This document shows, piece by piece, positions 33,791-45,300 of a DNA stretch of 64,000 nucleotides. The notes beneath the pieces were generated by a model. The model did not search any database and was not told where the DNA came from. It saw only the letters and a program-made list of their open reading frames with translations. The stretch comes from Streptomyces sp. NRRL S-337 (GTDB taxonomy: Bacteria; Actinomycetota; Actinomycetes; Streptomycetales; Streptomycetaceae), in NCBI RefSeq assembly GCF_000720175.1, contig NZ_JOIX01000011.1:68942-132941 (forward strand). The letters run 5' to 3'. The position numbers and the translations under genes were made by a program. How positions within the stretch are numbered: position 1 is the stretch's first letter; every line of letters starts with the position of its first letter.

Positions 33791-34567
33791 TCAGGCTGCC
33801 GGCGCGAATGCGGTGATGGCGTCGACGAGGTCGGCCGGGGCTTCCAGCGGGATCAGGTGACCGGTGTGGGGGACCACCACGAAGTCGGCTTGGGAGAGGT
33901 AGGGCACCAGGTTGTCGCGGAGCACGCCGACGGGCTCCACCTGGTCGTGTTCTCCGGCGACGACGAGAGCGGGCACGCTGACCATGCGCGCGTGCTCGGT
34001 GATGTCCTGCGCGATGCCGCGCCGCGGCCACTCGGTGCGGGCGGCGTCGGTGACGGTCCGCGAATCGGTCACGATCTGCGCCTTGACCGAAGCGGGCAGC
34101 TCGGTCGCGGTGAGGACGTGATCCCGCGCCCCGGCCACGGACTCGGCGGAGTCGTAGGCGTGCGACAGGGCTTCCTGGTACTCGGGAGTGACCTGTGCGG
34201 CGGGCTTCGCCGGGCCGGAGCCGACGAGAACGATGCCGCGCAAGCCGGCGGGCCGGGTGGCCGCGACCAGCTGTGCGACCTTGCCCCCCATCGAATGCCC
34301 CACCAGGACGTAGTCGGTGACCCCCGCATCCGCGAGCACGGCGAGCATGTCGTCGGCGAGCTGACCGAGCGTATAGGGACCGGGCAGAGCGCTCGACCGG
34401 CTCCACCCGCGGAAGTCGACCGTGAGCACGTCACGGCCCGCCAGGCGGTCGACGACGAGGTCCCAGGTGCGGGCAGAACCACCCCAATAGTGCAGGAACA
34501 CCAGAGTCGGCCCGGTCCCCGGCCGATGGTCGTAAGCGGGCAGAAGCGTCTGCTGCGTCGTGTTCAT
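33791..34567 (-). CDS. Alpha/beta hydrolase
   Basis: 258 residues from ATG 34567, preceded by GGAAGAG. The fold markers are clear: TLVFLHYWGGSARTWDLVVD for the oxyanion hole, VLVGHSMGGKVAQLVAA with the nucleophile serine in G-H-S-M-G, LVVAGEHDQVEPV with the acid, and VVVPHTGHLIPLEAP with the catalytic histidine. It belongs to the esterase/haloperoxidase-like group. It is divergent from the AraC gene at 34661, the usual arrangement for a regulator and its target. The substrate is unknown. Confidence 0.9.
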   Translation of the reverse strand: MNTTQQTLLPAYDHRPGTGPTLVFLHYWGGSARTWDLVVDRLAGRDVLTVDFRGWSRSSALPGPYTLGQLADDMLAVLADAGVTDYVLVGHSMGGKVAQLVAATRPAGLRGIVLVGSGPAKPAAQVTPEYQEALSHAYDSAESVAGARDHVLTATELPASVKAQIVTDSRTVTDAARTEWPRRGIAQDITEHARMVSVPALVVAGEHDQVEPVGVLRDNLVPYLSQADFVVVPHTGHLIPLEAPADLVDAITAFAPAA

Positions 34568-34660
34568 GATGGCTCTTCCGGTCGATGCTCTAGGCGATTG
34601 CCCTGTGTATTCATTGAAACTTCTGCACCCGCGCGGGGCATCGGCGTGACTGGTCGCCCG

Positions 34661-35506
34661 ATGGTGAAAACTGGACACGTGAGCGTGATCCGGCAGATGA
34701 CCTACCAGCCCGCAGGACGCCGCGCCGCCTCGGTCGAGACGATGACGTTCGGCCGCCTTCGCGAGCTGAACGACGGCGGCACGCAGCGCGCCGACTTCCA
34801 CGTCCTTGCCGTCATCGACGCCGGACCCGGCTCAGTCACGGTCGATTTCCACCTCCACCCGCTCCGAGATCGGTCCGCGGTGTGGATTCCCCCCGGCGCG
34901 GTGCACCGGTGGGACGACATCGCCGAAGTGGCAGGGCACCTCGTGCTGTTCGTGCCGACCGCGCCGGTCACCCACGCCACCCGAGAACTCGTCGCCTCCC
35001 CGGACCTGGCCGCGCACTGGAGCATCCCCGACGCCGACTGGCCCTTCGTCGACACGGCGCGCAGCCATCTCCTCCTCGAAGCGTCCGCCCCACCCAGTGA
35101 CTCCTCGACGGAGCTGCCCGAAATCCTGCTCTCCGCGCTCATCACCCGGCTGCACCCACCGCACGCCGAAGCACGGCTCACACATCCGGTGTTCCGGTTG
35201 TTCCGCTCCAGCGTCGAAGCGCACTTCCGGCAACACCACGACGCCGGCTACTACGCCCGTGCGCTGGGATACGCGCCCCGCACCCTCTCACGAGCGGTGC
35301 AGCAGGCCACCGGCCGCACCGCGAAGGCGTACATCGTCGAACGGATCACCCTGGAAGCCAAACGGCTCCTCGCACACGACCGCCTCACCGCCGCGCGCTG
35401 TGCCGACATACTCGGCTTCTCCGACGCATCCAACTTCTCGGTGTTCTTCCACAAGGCCACAGGCAAACGCCCGGGCGCGTGGCAGGCGACGGTGGCCGCC
35501 GAGTGA
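34661..35506 (+). CDS. AraC-family regulator
   Basis: About 281 residues from ATG 34661; GTG 34679 is an alternative. The N-terminal cupin-like part reads FHVLAVIDAGPGSVTVDFHL and VWIPPGAVHRWDD. The C-terminal HTH pair is ARALGYAPRTLSRAVQQATG and ADILGFSDASNFSVFFHKAT, with the AraC closing K-R-P-G-A-W. The 93-bp divergent gap with the alpha/beta hydrolase suggests that it controls that gene in response to a small ligand. Confidence 0.88.
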   Translation: MVKTGHVSVIRQMTYQPAGRRAASVETMTFGRLRELNDGGTQRADFHVLAVIDAGPGSVTVDFHLHPLRDRSAVWIPPGAVHRWDDIAEVAGHLVLFVPTAPVTHATRELVASPDLAAHWSIPDADWPFVDTARSHLLLEASAPPSDSSTELPEILLSALITRLHPPHAEARLTHPVFRLFRSSVEAHFRQHHDAGYYARALGYAPRTLSRAVQQATGRTAKAYIVERITLEAKRLLAHDRLTAARCADILGFSDASNFSVFFHKATGKRPGAWQATVAAE

Positions 35507-36310
35507 GGAGATGCGCACAAGAACACTCATATCTGTCATCACGTGGCGTCACAACCCCATGATCACCTGAACTCCACGCTCACCTCTCTGTATCGGTGCG
35601 CCACCGTGCCTACCCGCGCGACCTCTTATGGGACAAGCCTCAGCGGGCGCCGGCGCCACGTTCGGTCACAGCTGGCGGCCGTCTCGGCTGTCGGCCGTCT
35701 CGGCTGTCGGCCGTCTCGGGTGGTCCTTTGAGGGCAAAGGGCGGGGTCACAGCCTTGCGAACCGGTCTCTGCCGGCCGCATCAGGCCGCTGGGGTCGGAG
35801 TCGGTGACGGGGCTACTGCCCGCGTAGGTGGAGCCGTTGAGGGACTGCGAATCCCAAGGCCAGCAGCCCCGGCCGGGACCTGCGCCCGCTGCGCGACCCG
35901 GATGCTCCCGAGTGGGACGAGGACGACGGGGCCCTGGACTGGCCTGGGCTTTCCCAGGCTGCGCGGGTGTCATCCGCGGTCGCTGACCCGCTGCGCCTCG
36001 CCTTGATCGTCAACCTGCGCCACACGGTCGCGAGCCGGTCGGGTCAGTCCGCTCTGCGGTGATGGCCCGGACGCCTTCGGGCGGTCACAGCCCAGATGGA
36101 TGCAGGATGCGCCCCTGGTCATCGAGCCGTGTGTGCGCTGGACCGATCTGTCGTGCGAGAAGCGGTTCGCGGTTCGCTTCGGGCGAGCGTGAGTTTCGTC
36201 GACGAGGTCAGCGAGACAGTCCAGCCGGCCCGGACCTCGTCTCGTGAGTCGTCGTTGAGCACCGTGTGCGTATCAGGTGACGGATGCTCAGCGATGGCTG
36301 GGCCCGCCGG
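35507..36310. other. Gene-free stretch with short tandem repeats
   Basis: About 800 bp. A run of three copies of a 16-bp unit (GGCCGTCTCGGCTGTC) lies at about 35677-35720. Around 35870-36060 a plus-strand frame reads LRPLRDPDAPEWDEDDGALD and DPLRLALIVNLRHTVASRSG, protein-like but without a start, perhaps a relic. Nothing else can be supported. Confidence 0.5.
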
Positions 36311-36604
36311 TCAGTCGATGCCTTCGATGATGCGGAAGTCGCGCTCGAAGCCGTCGGGGAGGGCCACCAGCGCCTTCTGGTATGCCTCGCTCTCGTATGC
36401 CGCGACCGCCTGTTCAAAGCTGTCGAACTCGATCAGAACGACGCGTTCGGTGATTCCGGCCTCGTGGGCGACGACTCGACCGAAATTGGACAGGACGCGC
36501 CCGCCCCCAGCCCGGACAGCCAGACCCGCCAGCGCGTTGTAGTCAGTCAGCCCCTCAGGGTCGGAAATGGCGGGGTAGACACTGACCCCGTAGCCCTTGG
36601 CCAT
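36311..36604 (-). CDS. DUF1330-family protein
   Basis: 97 residues. AGGAGG lies 5-6 nt before ATG 36604. The dimeric alpha/beta-barrel pattern is seen in YGVSVYPAISDPEGLTDYNA, GGRVLSNFG, VVLIEFDSFEQAVAAYESEA and the closing ERDFRIIEGID, all typical of DUF1330. Function is not established for the family. It is divergent from the GlxA-like gene at 36784 and is probably its target. Confidence 0.88.
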   Translation of the reverse strand: MAKGYGVSVYPAISDPEGLTDYNALAGLAVRAGGGRVLSNFGRVVAHEAGITERVVLIEFDSFEQAVAAYESEAYQKALVALPDGFERDFRIIEGID

Positions 36605-36783
36605 GGAAACCTCCTGTGCTCGGCCGGACACGTCCGACTCGAATTGACACTCAGATTGCTCGATCCCGACGACGGCCCGGGGGCGAGGTTCTCAAATACC
36701 TCCGTCGAGGTCATGCCTCGATCCTTGCCGTTCGAGCCGGCCTCGGCCATGGCGGAATGGTCAGCCTCCGATACATTCTCGCC

Positions 36784-37860
36784 ATGACCGTCCACCATGC
36801 CGCCCCCGGTCCTCCCGGCGCCCGCGACCTAGCCGGTCGCACCGCCGAACTGGATCGCGCGATGCGCCCAGAACCGCGACCTGGCGCCCACAAGGTGGTC
36901 GTCCTCGTACTCGACGGGATCTACCCCTTCGAACTCGGCATACCTCAACACGTCCTGGGCTCCGCCGGTGGCCGCTACGAGGTGGTGACCGCGGGCGTGG
37001 ACGGGAAGCCCGTGCGCACCGTCTCGGACCTGACCGTCACACCCGGGCACGGCCCTGAGGTGCTGGCCGAGGCAGACACCGTGATCATCCCTGGGTACGC
37101 GATCACCCAGGCCCCGGCCGCCGCCACGGACTCGAAGGCCCTGGACGCGCTTTCCAGCGTCCGGCCCGGTACCCGTCTGGTGTCGATCTGCAGCGGTGCC
37201 TTCCTGCTGGCCGGCACCGGTCTCCTCGATGGGCGTCGGGCCACCACCCACTGGGCACTCGCCGACCGCTTCCGGGAACTGTTCCCCCGGGTCGAGCTCG
37301 ACACCGGCGTTCTTTTCGTCGACCACGGTGACGTGTTGACCTCAGCGGGGGCGGCCAGCGGCTTCGACGTCTGCCTGCACCTGCTGCGCCAGGACCACGG
37401 CACCGAGGTCGCCAACCAGGTCGCCCGCTACTGCGTCATGCCGCCGTACCGGGACGGCGGGCAGGCACAGTACATCGAGCGGCCACTGCCGCCGACTGAC
37501 GCAACCGGCACCGGGCCGACCCGCGACTGGGCATTGCAGCGGCTTGAACTACCGCTGTCGCTGGATGAGTTGGCCGCGCACGCGGCGATGAGCACCCGTA
37601 CCTTCGCCCGGCGCTTCAAGGAGGAGACCGGTCTGAGCCCCGGCCGCTGGCTGACCTCGCAGCGGCTGCGGCGGGCCCGGCACCTGTTGGAGTCCAGCGA
37701 TCTGCCGGTGGAACGCGTCGCCCACGAGGTCGGATTCGCTACCGCCACCTCGCTGCGGCGGCACCTCGCGGCGGAGGCCGGAGTCGCCCCGTCGGCGTAC
37801 CGTCGCACCTTCCGCGCCCCGGACCCGGCCCCCGCCGATGCGGGCTCCATTCCCGCCTAG
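36784..37860 (+). CDS. GlxA-like AraC-family regulator (DJ-1/PfpI + HTH)
   Basis: 358 residues from ATG 36784. The DJ-1/PfpI part has VVVLVLDGIYPFELGIPQHV, TVIIPGYAI and LVSICSGAFLLAGTGLLDGR. The HTH region has LAAHAAMSTRTFARRFKEET and AHEVGFATATSLRRHLAAEA. The frame extends upstream to 36616 but would overlap the promoter of the DUF1330 gene. This is the second GlxA-type regulator in the window; the two are clearly different proteins. An MFS remnant lies downstream in the opposite orientation. Confidence 0.88.
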   Translation: MTVHHAAPGPPGARDLAGRTAELDRAMRPEPRPGAHKVVVLVLDGIYPFELGIPQHVLGSAGGRYEVVTAGVDGKPVRTVSDLTVTPGHGPEVLAEADTVIIPGYAITQAPAAATDSKALDALSSVRPGTRLVSICSGAFLLAGTGLLDGRRATTHWALADRFRELFPRVELDTGVLFVDHGDVLTSAGAASGFDVCLHLLRQDHGTEVANQVARYCVMPPYRDGGQAQYIERPLPPTDATGTGPTRDWALQRLELPLSLDELAAHAAMSTRTFARRFKEETGLSPGRWLTSQRLRRARHLLESSDLPVERVAHEVGFATATSLRRHLAAEAGVAPSAYRRTFRAPDPAPADAGSIPA

Positions 37861-37903
37861 CCACGACGCACCGTACGCTTCCCGGTGGTTCATCCGAACC
37901 TCT

Positions 37904-38080
37904 GCGCCGGGCGCACATCAGGGCGGTGACCGCCATCGCGGCGATGCCGACCAGCACTGCGGTGGTGCAGGCGTGGTCGTTCGGGAAGAGATGACCGGTG
38001 TCGGTCGCCAGGACCAGGCCGCCTATCGCGCTGCCCAGGGAGTACCCAACACTGCGGACGACGTAAGGGCGGCGGCCCCG
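37904..38080 (-). pseudogene. MFS transporter C-terminal fragment
   Basis: The minus strand reads YVVRSVGYSLGSAIGGLVLA, then TAVLVGIAAMAVTALMCARR, matching the last two membrane helices of a major facilitator permease. The frame is not linked to the rest of a transporter: upstream sequence (38080-38300) is shuffled noise. It is a relic. Confidence 0.55.
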
Positions 38081-39307
38081 TCGCCCTGGTCGGCGCCGAG
38101 GAGACATATCGACGATCGCCAGCGCCAATGGCCTGCTGAGACAAGAGAAACAGGTGGACCACGACTCGGCCGGCAGCATGCGCGGCGTTGCCTCGACCAT
38201 GCCGGAACGAACCACAGAAAGATTCCGGACAGAATCTCCCATTGGTGGGGCAGTCGGGACGCTGATCCGTCACCGTCGCCGTGGCGGTCACCCAGACTTT
38301 CACAAACGGTCCCTTGCGCGAGCAAGATCAAGACCAGGCCGCCAGACCCCGCCCGACACTCGATCGGTTCTCACCACCCGTTCTCACTCAAAGCCGGGAC
38401 AGACTCCCTTCTGAGACTTGCATTGTGCGAAAATCCGGGCCCACGACGGACCCTCAGCACCCTTCCTCGGTCGACCGGTCGGACGCGGACGACGTCGAAC
38501 GATCGACAGCGGCGGTCCATCGGGCGGTCCGCGGGCGATGCGCTCGGCCAGGGTGGCCCGGTAGCCGTCCAGCGCGTCCTGCAGATTGCGCAGTCGCCCT
38601 GCGACGGTCGCCCAGTTCCCGTCGCCACGAGCCTCGGAAGGTTCGCCACCACCAGCGCACTCCCCACTGCCGCGGCCGTCCGCGGATCAGTCTCGTAGTC
38701 GCCCCGCGCGTTCCTCATCGTGGACGGCTCGCGATACGGGGACGGGGTGCCGCTCGGTGCAGAAGTCACAGGACCGTCGTCAGGCCTGGAGGGCTCACAA
38801 CAAGGCGAAGTGGATGCGCGCGATGGTCCGTTCGCCGGTCGTCAACTGCCCTGGAGGGTTGGCAACTTGCCGACCGCGAAGGTGCGGGGCCGCGGCGGGT
38901 TCGATTCGTTATCAACCCTGAAGGGCTCGCAAATCGGATCGCAGAGCGACGGTGGGGTCGGCGCCCGCTGGTCGTCATAGGCCCTGGCAATACGGCACGA
39001 GTGCGCAGGTGTCAGGAACTCATGGAGACTCCACGCTCCTCGGCGAGCGGGTGGCGCGGGCTGTCGAGTCGGTGCAGTCAGATCCTGCCGAACGGAAGGA
39101 AGTTCTTCCCTTTCACGCATTCACTGCCGAAGGGGTATCTAGCGGCGACCACGACGCCCTACTCTGGAGCCGCCCCGGTCGCGTCGACGGACGTACGGAC
39201 GTGGTGTACGGCAGCGCGCCGGTGCGGGCGATCCGACCTGTCCGTCCGTCCCGGTCGTGTGCCCAAGTCCCCGGGCCCGGTGCACCGCGTCACCCAGGGA
39301 GGCGAAC
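38081..39307. other. Gene-poor region upstream of the Tc toxin locus
   Basis: About 1.2 kb. A minus-strand frame at about 38392-38680 without a start reads NWATVAGRLRNLQDALDGYR and ends KSQKGVCPGFE; it has a coding look but no family is recognised. A neighbouring frame carries GDYETDPRTAAAVGSALVVA, so a frameshifted gene is possible. The remainder up to the toxin ribosome site shows nothing I can support; the toxin promoter should be here. Confidence 0.45.
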
Positions 39308-42300
39308 GTGCCCAGTGGGGCTGGCCCGACCGATTCCGCACCCATCGCGCCCTCCGTCGACACCGCCCCGGGAACTCCCAACGCTCCGGTGATCTCGCTG
39401 CCGAAGGGTGGCGGCGCCATCCGGGGAATCGGGGAGAAGTTCACCGCGAACCTGGTGACCGGCACCGGCGGGCTCTCGGTTCCCCTCGCGATCAGCCCGG
39501 GACGGTCCGGGTTCGGCCCGTCCTTGACACTCGCTTACGACTCCGCTGCCGGCAACGGCCCGTTCGGGATCGGCTGGGGTATCGGACTACCGGCGATCAC
39601 CCGCAAGACCGACAAGGGCATCCCGGGCTATGCCGACGACGGCGAGGACTTCGAAGACACCTTCATCCTGTCCGGCACGGAGGACCTTGTCCCCGTCCTG
39701 GTGGAGCGCGGTGGAGAGTGGATCCGGAATCGCCGGTCGTGCAGGGTGGACGGCTCGGATTATGTGGTGTGCCGATATCGGCCGCGCGTGGAAGGCCTCT
39801 ATGCGCGCATCGAGCGGTGGACCGACGTACGGTCCGGCGACGTCCATTGGCGCTCGATCAGCCGGGACAATGTCACCACCGTCTATGGACGTGATGCCGC
39901 CAGCCGCATCGCCGACCCGAACGATGCGCGCCGGGTGTTCAGTTGGCTGATCTGTGAAAGCCATGACGATGTCGGCAACGCGGTCCGCTACGAGTACAAG
40001 ACCGAGGACGGCAGCGGCGTCGATCTTGCTGCCGGCTGCGAACGCAACCGCACCGCGGCCGGTCGCGCCGCGAACCGGTATCTGAAGCGAATCCGCTACG
40101 GAAACACGGTTTCCCGGCTGGTCTCCGACGATTCGGACCATATGTTCGAGATCGTATTCGACTACGGCGAACACGACGAGAGTACGGCCGAAGTCCGGCC
40201 GTGGGCCTGTCGCCTGGACCCGTTCTCCTCCTACCGGGCCGGATTCGAGATTCGCGGCTACCGGCTCTGCCGCCGGGTGCTGATGTTCCATCATTTCCCG
40301 GACGAGCCCGATGTCGGTCGTGACTGCCTGGTGCGCTCCACCGAGCTGGTATATCGCGGCGATGCCGAGCGGGGCGGGGTGACGGGCGCATGTTTGGAGT
40401 CGGTGTCACACAGCGGCTGGCGGCGGGATTCCGGTGGATATCTCACCAGGTCGATGCCGCCACTGGAATTTTCCTATTCCCAGGCCGAGATCGACACCGA
40501 GGTACGCACGCTCGACGCGGCTGACCTGGAGAACGCGCCGATCGGCGTGGACGGATCGGTATACCGATGGACGGACTTGGACGGCGACGGGCTGGCCGGG
40601 CTGCTCACCGAGCAGGCCGGGACCTGGTTCTACAAGCCCAACCTCGGTGGTGGCCACCTCGGACCGATGCGCGTGGTACGCAGCCGCCCGACCGGCGGCC
40701 GGACCGAGCTGCTGGACCTGGACGGCGACGGCCGCCCGGCCGTGGTGGATTTCGGTGGCACCACACCGGGGTTCACCGAACGGTCCGACCAGGACTGGGA
40801 GGTGTTCCGGCCGTTCCGGTCCCGACCGAACCTGGCCTGGGACGACCCGAACGTGCGCTTCGTGGACCTCAGCGGCGACGGCCGGGCGGACGTGCTTGTC
40901 ACCGGCGAGCCGGGCTGGACCTGGTATCGATCGCTGGGCGAGGAGGGATTCGACACCGGCCGCCGGACCTGGCCGGCACGGGACGAGGAATCCGGGCCGC
41001 AACTGGTCTTCGCCGACCGCACCTCGTCGATCCACTGGGCGGACCTGTCCGGCGACGGGCTCGCCGACCTGGTCCGGATCCGCAACGGCGAGATCTGCTA
41101 CTGGCCGAACCTGGGCCACGGCCGGTTCGGCGCCAAGGTCGGCATGGACGGCGCTCCCCGGCTCGACAGTCCGGACCAGTTCGACCCGGCCAGGATCCGG
41201 CTGGCCGATGTCGATGGTTCCGGCCCGGCGGACCTGATCTACCTGCACCGCGACGGGGTCCGGCTCTACCTGAACCGTTCGGGCAACGCGTGGAGCGCTC
41301 CGCACGCCCTGCCCGTGGCCTTTCCCCGGATCGAGAACGTGTCCAAGGTCGCCGCGATCGACCTGCTCGGCTCCGGCACCGGCTGCCTGGTGTGGTCCTC
41401 GCCACTGCCCGCCGAATCCGGCCGGCAGCTGCGCTATCTGGATCTGATGCGCGGCGGCAAACCCCATCTGCTCACCGGGGTACGCAACAACCTGGGCGCC
41501 GAAACCCATATCCGCTACGCCCCCTCGACCCGCTTCTACGCCGAGGACGCCGCCGCCGGGCGCCCGTGGCTGACCCGGTTGCCGTTCGTCGTGCACCTGG
41601 TCGAGCGCGTGGAGACGGTGGACGCGATCGGTCGTCACCGATTCGTCAGCCGGTACGCCTACCACCATGGCCATTTCGACGGGCCGGAGCGTGAGTTCCG
41701 GGGTTTCGGCATGGTCGAGCAGACCGATACCGAAGCGTTGGAGGCGTTGGCCGAGGCCGGCAATGTGGACGAGGCCACGTACCGGCCGCCCACGCTCACC
41801 CGGACCTGGTTCCACACGGGTGCGTTTCTCCCCGGACAGCGGATCTCGCGGCAGTTCGAACGCGAATACCACAGCGATGACCTGTTACTGCCCGACACGG
41901 TGCTGCCGGACGGCCTGACCGCCGACGAGGCCCGGCAGGCATGTCGTTCCCTGAAGGGATCGGTGCTCCGCACCGAGGTGTACGCGCTCGACGACAGTGA
42001 CGCCGAAAGCCGCCCGTACCGCGTCACCGAGCACAACCATTTGATCCGGATGCTCCAACCGGCCGTCGGCCACGCCGACTCGACCGGCGCGCCGCATGCG
42101 GTTTTCGACGTACACCCCAGGGAAACCCTGACCGGGCACTACGAGCGCACCGTGGACCCGCGGGTCGGCCATGAGCTGACCCTCGCCGTCGACGCATACG
42201 GCAATGTGCTGCGGTCGGTGACCGTCGGCTACGGCCGTACCCGCCCCTCCCCCGATCTCGATGAGCGGGACGCGGGGCCGCAGCGGCGCACGCATATGGT

Positions 42301-45300
42301 GCTCACCGACCACGACTACACCAACGCCGTCGAGGAACCCGACAGCCACCGTGCGCCCCTGCTCTGCCGGACACGCGCCTTCGAGGTGCTGGCGCTCCGC
42401 CCCGCCGGGGACCGGTTCACCCACGCCGAGCTGACCCGCGCGCTGACCGGCATCGATCAGACGATTCCCTACCAGGACTGGGACGCACTGCCGGCGAAAC
42501 CGGCACTCCGGCTCACCGAGCATGTACGCACCCTGTACCGGAGCGACGACCTCTCAGGGCCGCTGCCCCTCGGCACGCTCCAGTCCCGCGCGCTGCCCTA
42601 CCAGGAGTACCGACTCGCCTTCCCCGACGGACTGGTCACTGCGCTGTACGGGGACCGGGTCGACGAACCGATGCTGCGGACCGCCGGATATCTGCCGCAC
42701 GAGGGTGGATGGTGGGTCCCCTCGGCGCGGACCGCGTACGCGCCACCGGACACGAGCGAACTGGACTACGCCGAACGCCACTTCTTCCTGCCCTGCCGGT
42801 TCACCGATCCGCTCGGTGAGACGTCGACGGTCTCCTACGACGACTACGACCTGCTCCTCGTCGACAGCACCGACCAACTCGGCAACCGCTACACGGTGGG
42901 TGAGCGCGACGCCGACGGCAGGACGCTCTCCCAGGGCAACGACTACCGCGTGCTGCGGCCGGCCCTCGTCACCGATCCCAACCGCAACCGGGTCCAGATG
43001 GCCTACGACGTGCATGCCAGGGTCGCCGGGACCGCGACCATGGGCAAGCGCGAGGAATCCCTCGGCGACTCTCTGGACGGCTTCGACCCCGACCCGTCAC
43101 CCGCGCTGGTGGCCCGATACCTCGCCGATCCGCTCGCGGCCGGACCTGCATTGCTCAAGTCGGCGGGGAGCAGGTTCTGTTACGACGAGTCGGCATTCCG
43201 GCTGCGCGGGGAACCGGCCATGGTCGCGACCCTCGCCCGGCACACCCACCAGTCCGACCTCGCCCCTGGCGAGCAGAGCAGGATCACCCACACGATCGCC
43301 TACAGCGACGGTTTTGGACGCGAGGTCCAGTCCAAGGTCCAGGCCGAACCCGGTCCGCTGTCCGAGGGCGGCCCGGTCGTCGAGCCCCGCTGGGCCGGCA
43401 CCGGATGGACGCTCTTCAACAACAAGGGCAACCCGGTTCGTACCTTCGAGCCGTTCTTCACCGAGACCCACGCTTTCGAGTTCGCGGTCATCGCCGGGGT
43501 GAGCACGGTGCTCCTCTACGACCCGCTGGAGCGGGTGGTCGGCAGCTTGCATCCCGACCACACCTATGCGAAAACGGTGTTCGACCCGTGGCGGCAGCGG
43601 GTGTGGGACGGCAACGACACCGTGCTGACCGACCCCCGGCAGGATCCGGACATCGGCGGCCAGGTCCGCCAACTGCTGGCCACGGAGCCCGGGTGGACCA
43701 CATGGCATGCCGCGAGGGCCGAAGGGGCGCTCGGCCCCGAGCAGCGGCGCGCCGCCGAGAAGGCCGCACTCCACGCGCACACGCCCACCGACACCCATCT
43801 CGACTCCCTCGCCCGCCCGTTCCGCACCGTTGCGCACAACCGGCACGCCAAGGACGGGACGCTCGTCGAGGAGCGTCTGGTGACCCGGACGAGCACGGAT
43901 GTCGAGGGCAACGTCCGCGAGGTGCGCGACCCGCTCGGCCGCGCCGCGATCCGCCACGCCTACTCGATGGCGGGCATGCAGGTGAGCCGGGCAGGCATCG
44001 ACTACGGGGCCGGGGCACTGCTGCCGGACGTGCTCGGCAACCCCCGCTGCACCTGGAACAGCAGGGGCTTCCGGTTCCGCACCGAGTACGACGCCGGCCA
44101 CCGCCCGGTGCGCGCCTACGTCAGCGGTCCGGGCCTCGCCGGTGAGGTTCTGCATCAGAAGACCGAATACGGCGAGGACCCGGCCCGCAACCTGCGGACC
44201 CGGGTGTTCCGGCGGCACGACGGTTCCGGTGTCAGCACCCACGAGGCGTACGACTTCCGCGGCAACCTGCTGGAGGCGACGCGCCGGTTCCCGGTGGATT
44301 ACCGGCGAGCGCCCGACTGGCGGGAGGAGGTCGCGCTCGAGGAGGAGGTCTACACCGGCCGCACCCGATTCGACGCGCTGGACCGCCCCATCAGCATCAC
44401 CAGCCCGGACGGCACCATGGTCCGGCCGTACTACAACGAGGCGAACCTGCTGGAGCGTCTCGTGGCCACGTCCGACGGCAGGGACACCGTGCTGATCGCG
44501 GGGGTGGAGTACAACGCCCGCGGGCAGCGCACCCGGATCGACCACGGCAACGGCGCGCGGACCCGCTACACCTACGACCCGCTGACGTTCCGGCTCACCG
44601 CGCTGCGTACCCGCCGTGAGCGGCCGCGTTCCCGCCGTGAGCGCAGGACGGTGCAGCACCTGGCCTACTGCCACGACCCGGTCGGCAACATCGTCTCGAT
44701 CCGAGACACCGCGCAGCAGAGGGCGTTCTTCCGCAACCGGGTCGTCGAGTCCGGCGCGGACTACACCTACGACGCGGTGTACCGGCTCATCGAGGCGACC
44801 GGCCGGGAACACCTCGGCCAGACCGATCCCGGTGACACCGGCGACGCGCCCAGGGTGGGACTCGCGCACCCCGGCGACGGTGCCGCGATGGGGCGTTACC
44901 TGGAGCGGTATGTCTACGACGCGGTCGGCAACATGCTGACCCTGGAACACCGCGCGTCCACCGCTCCCGGCTGGACCCGACGGTTCCGGTACGCCGGGCC
45001 CAGTGCGCTGGAACCGGACGTGACCGGCAACCGGCTGAGCGGTGCGGGCGACGGCGAATTCGCCTACGACGCCAGGGGGAACACCACCGCCATGCCCGGC
45101 CTGCCGGTGCTGCGCTGGGATCCCGAGGACCAGTTGGAGACCACCGCCCGGCAGGTCCGCGGCGGTGGAACCCCGCAGACGACGTACTACTCCTACGACG
45201 CCACCGGACAACGCGTCCGCAAGGTCACCGACTTGCCCTGCGGCGAGGGTGGCACCGCGCGGAGAAGCAACGAACGACGCTACATCGGCCCGTTCGAGGT

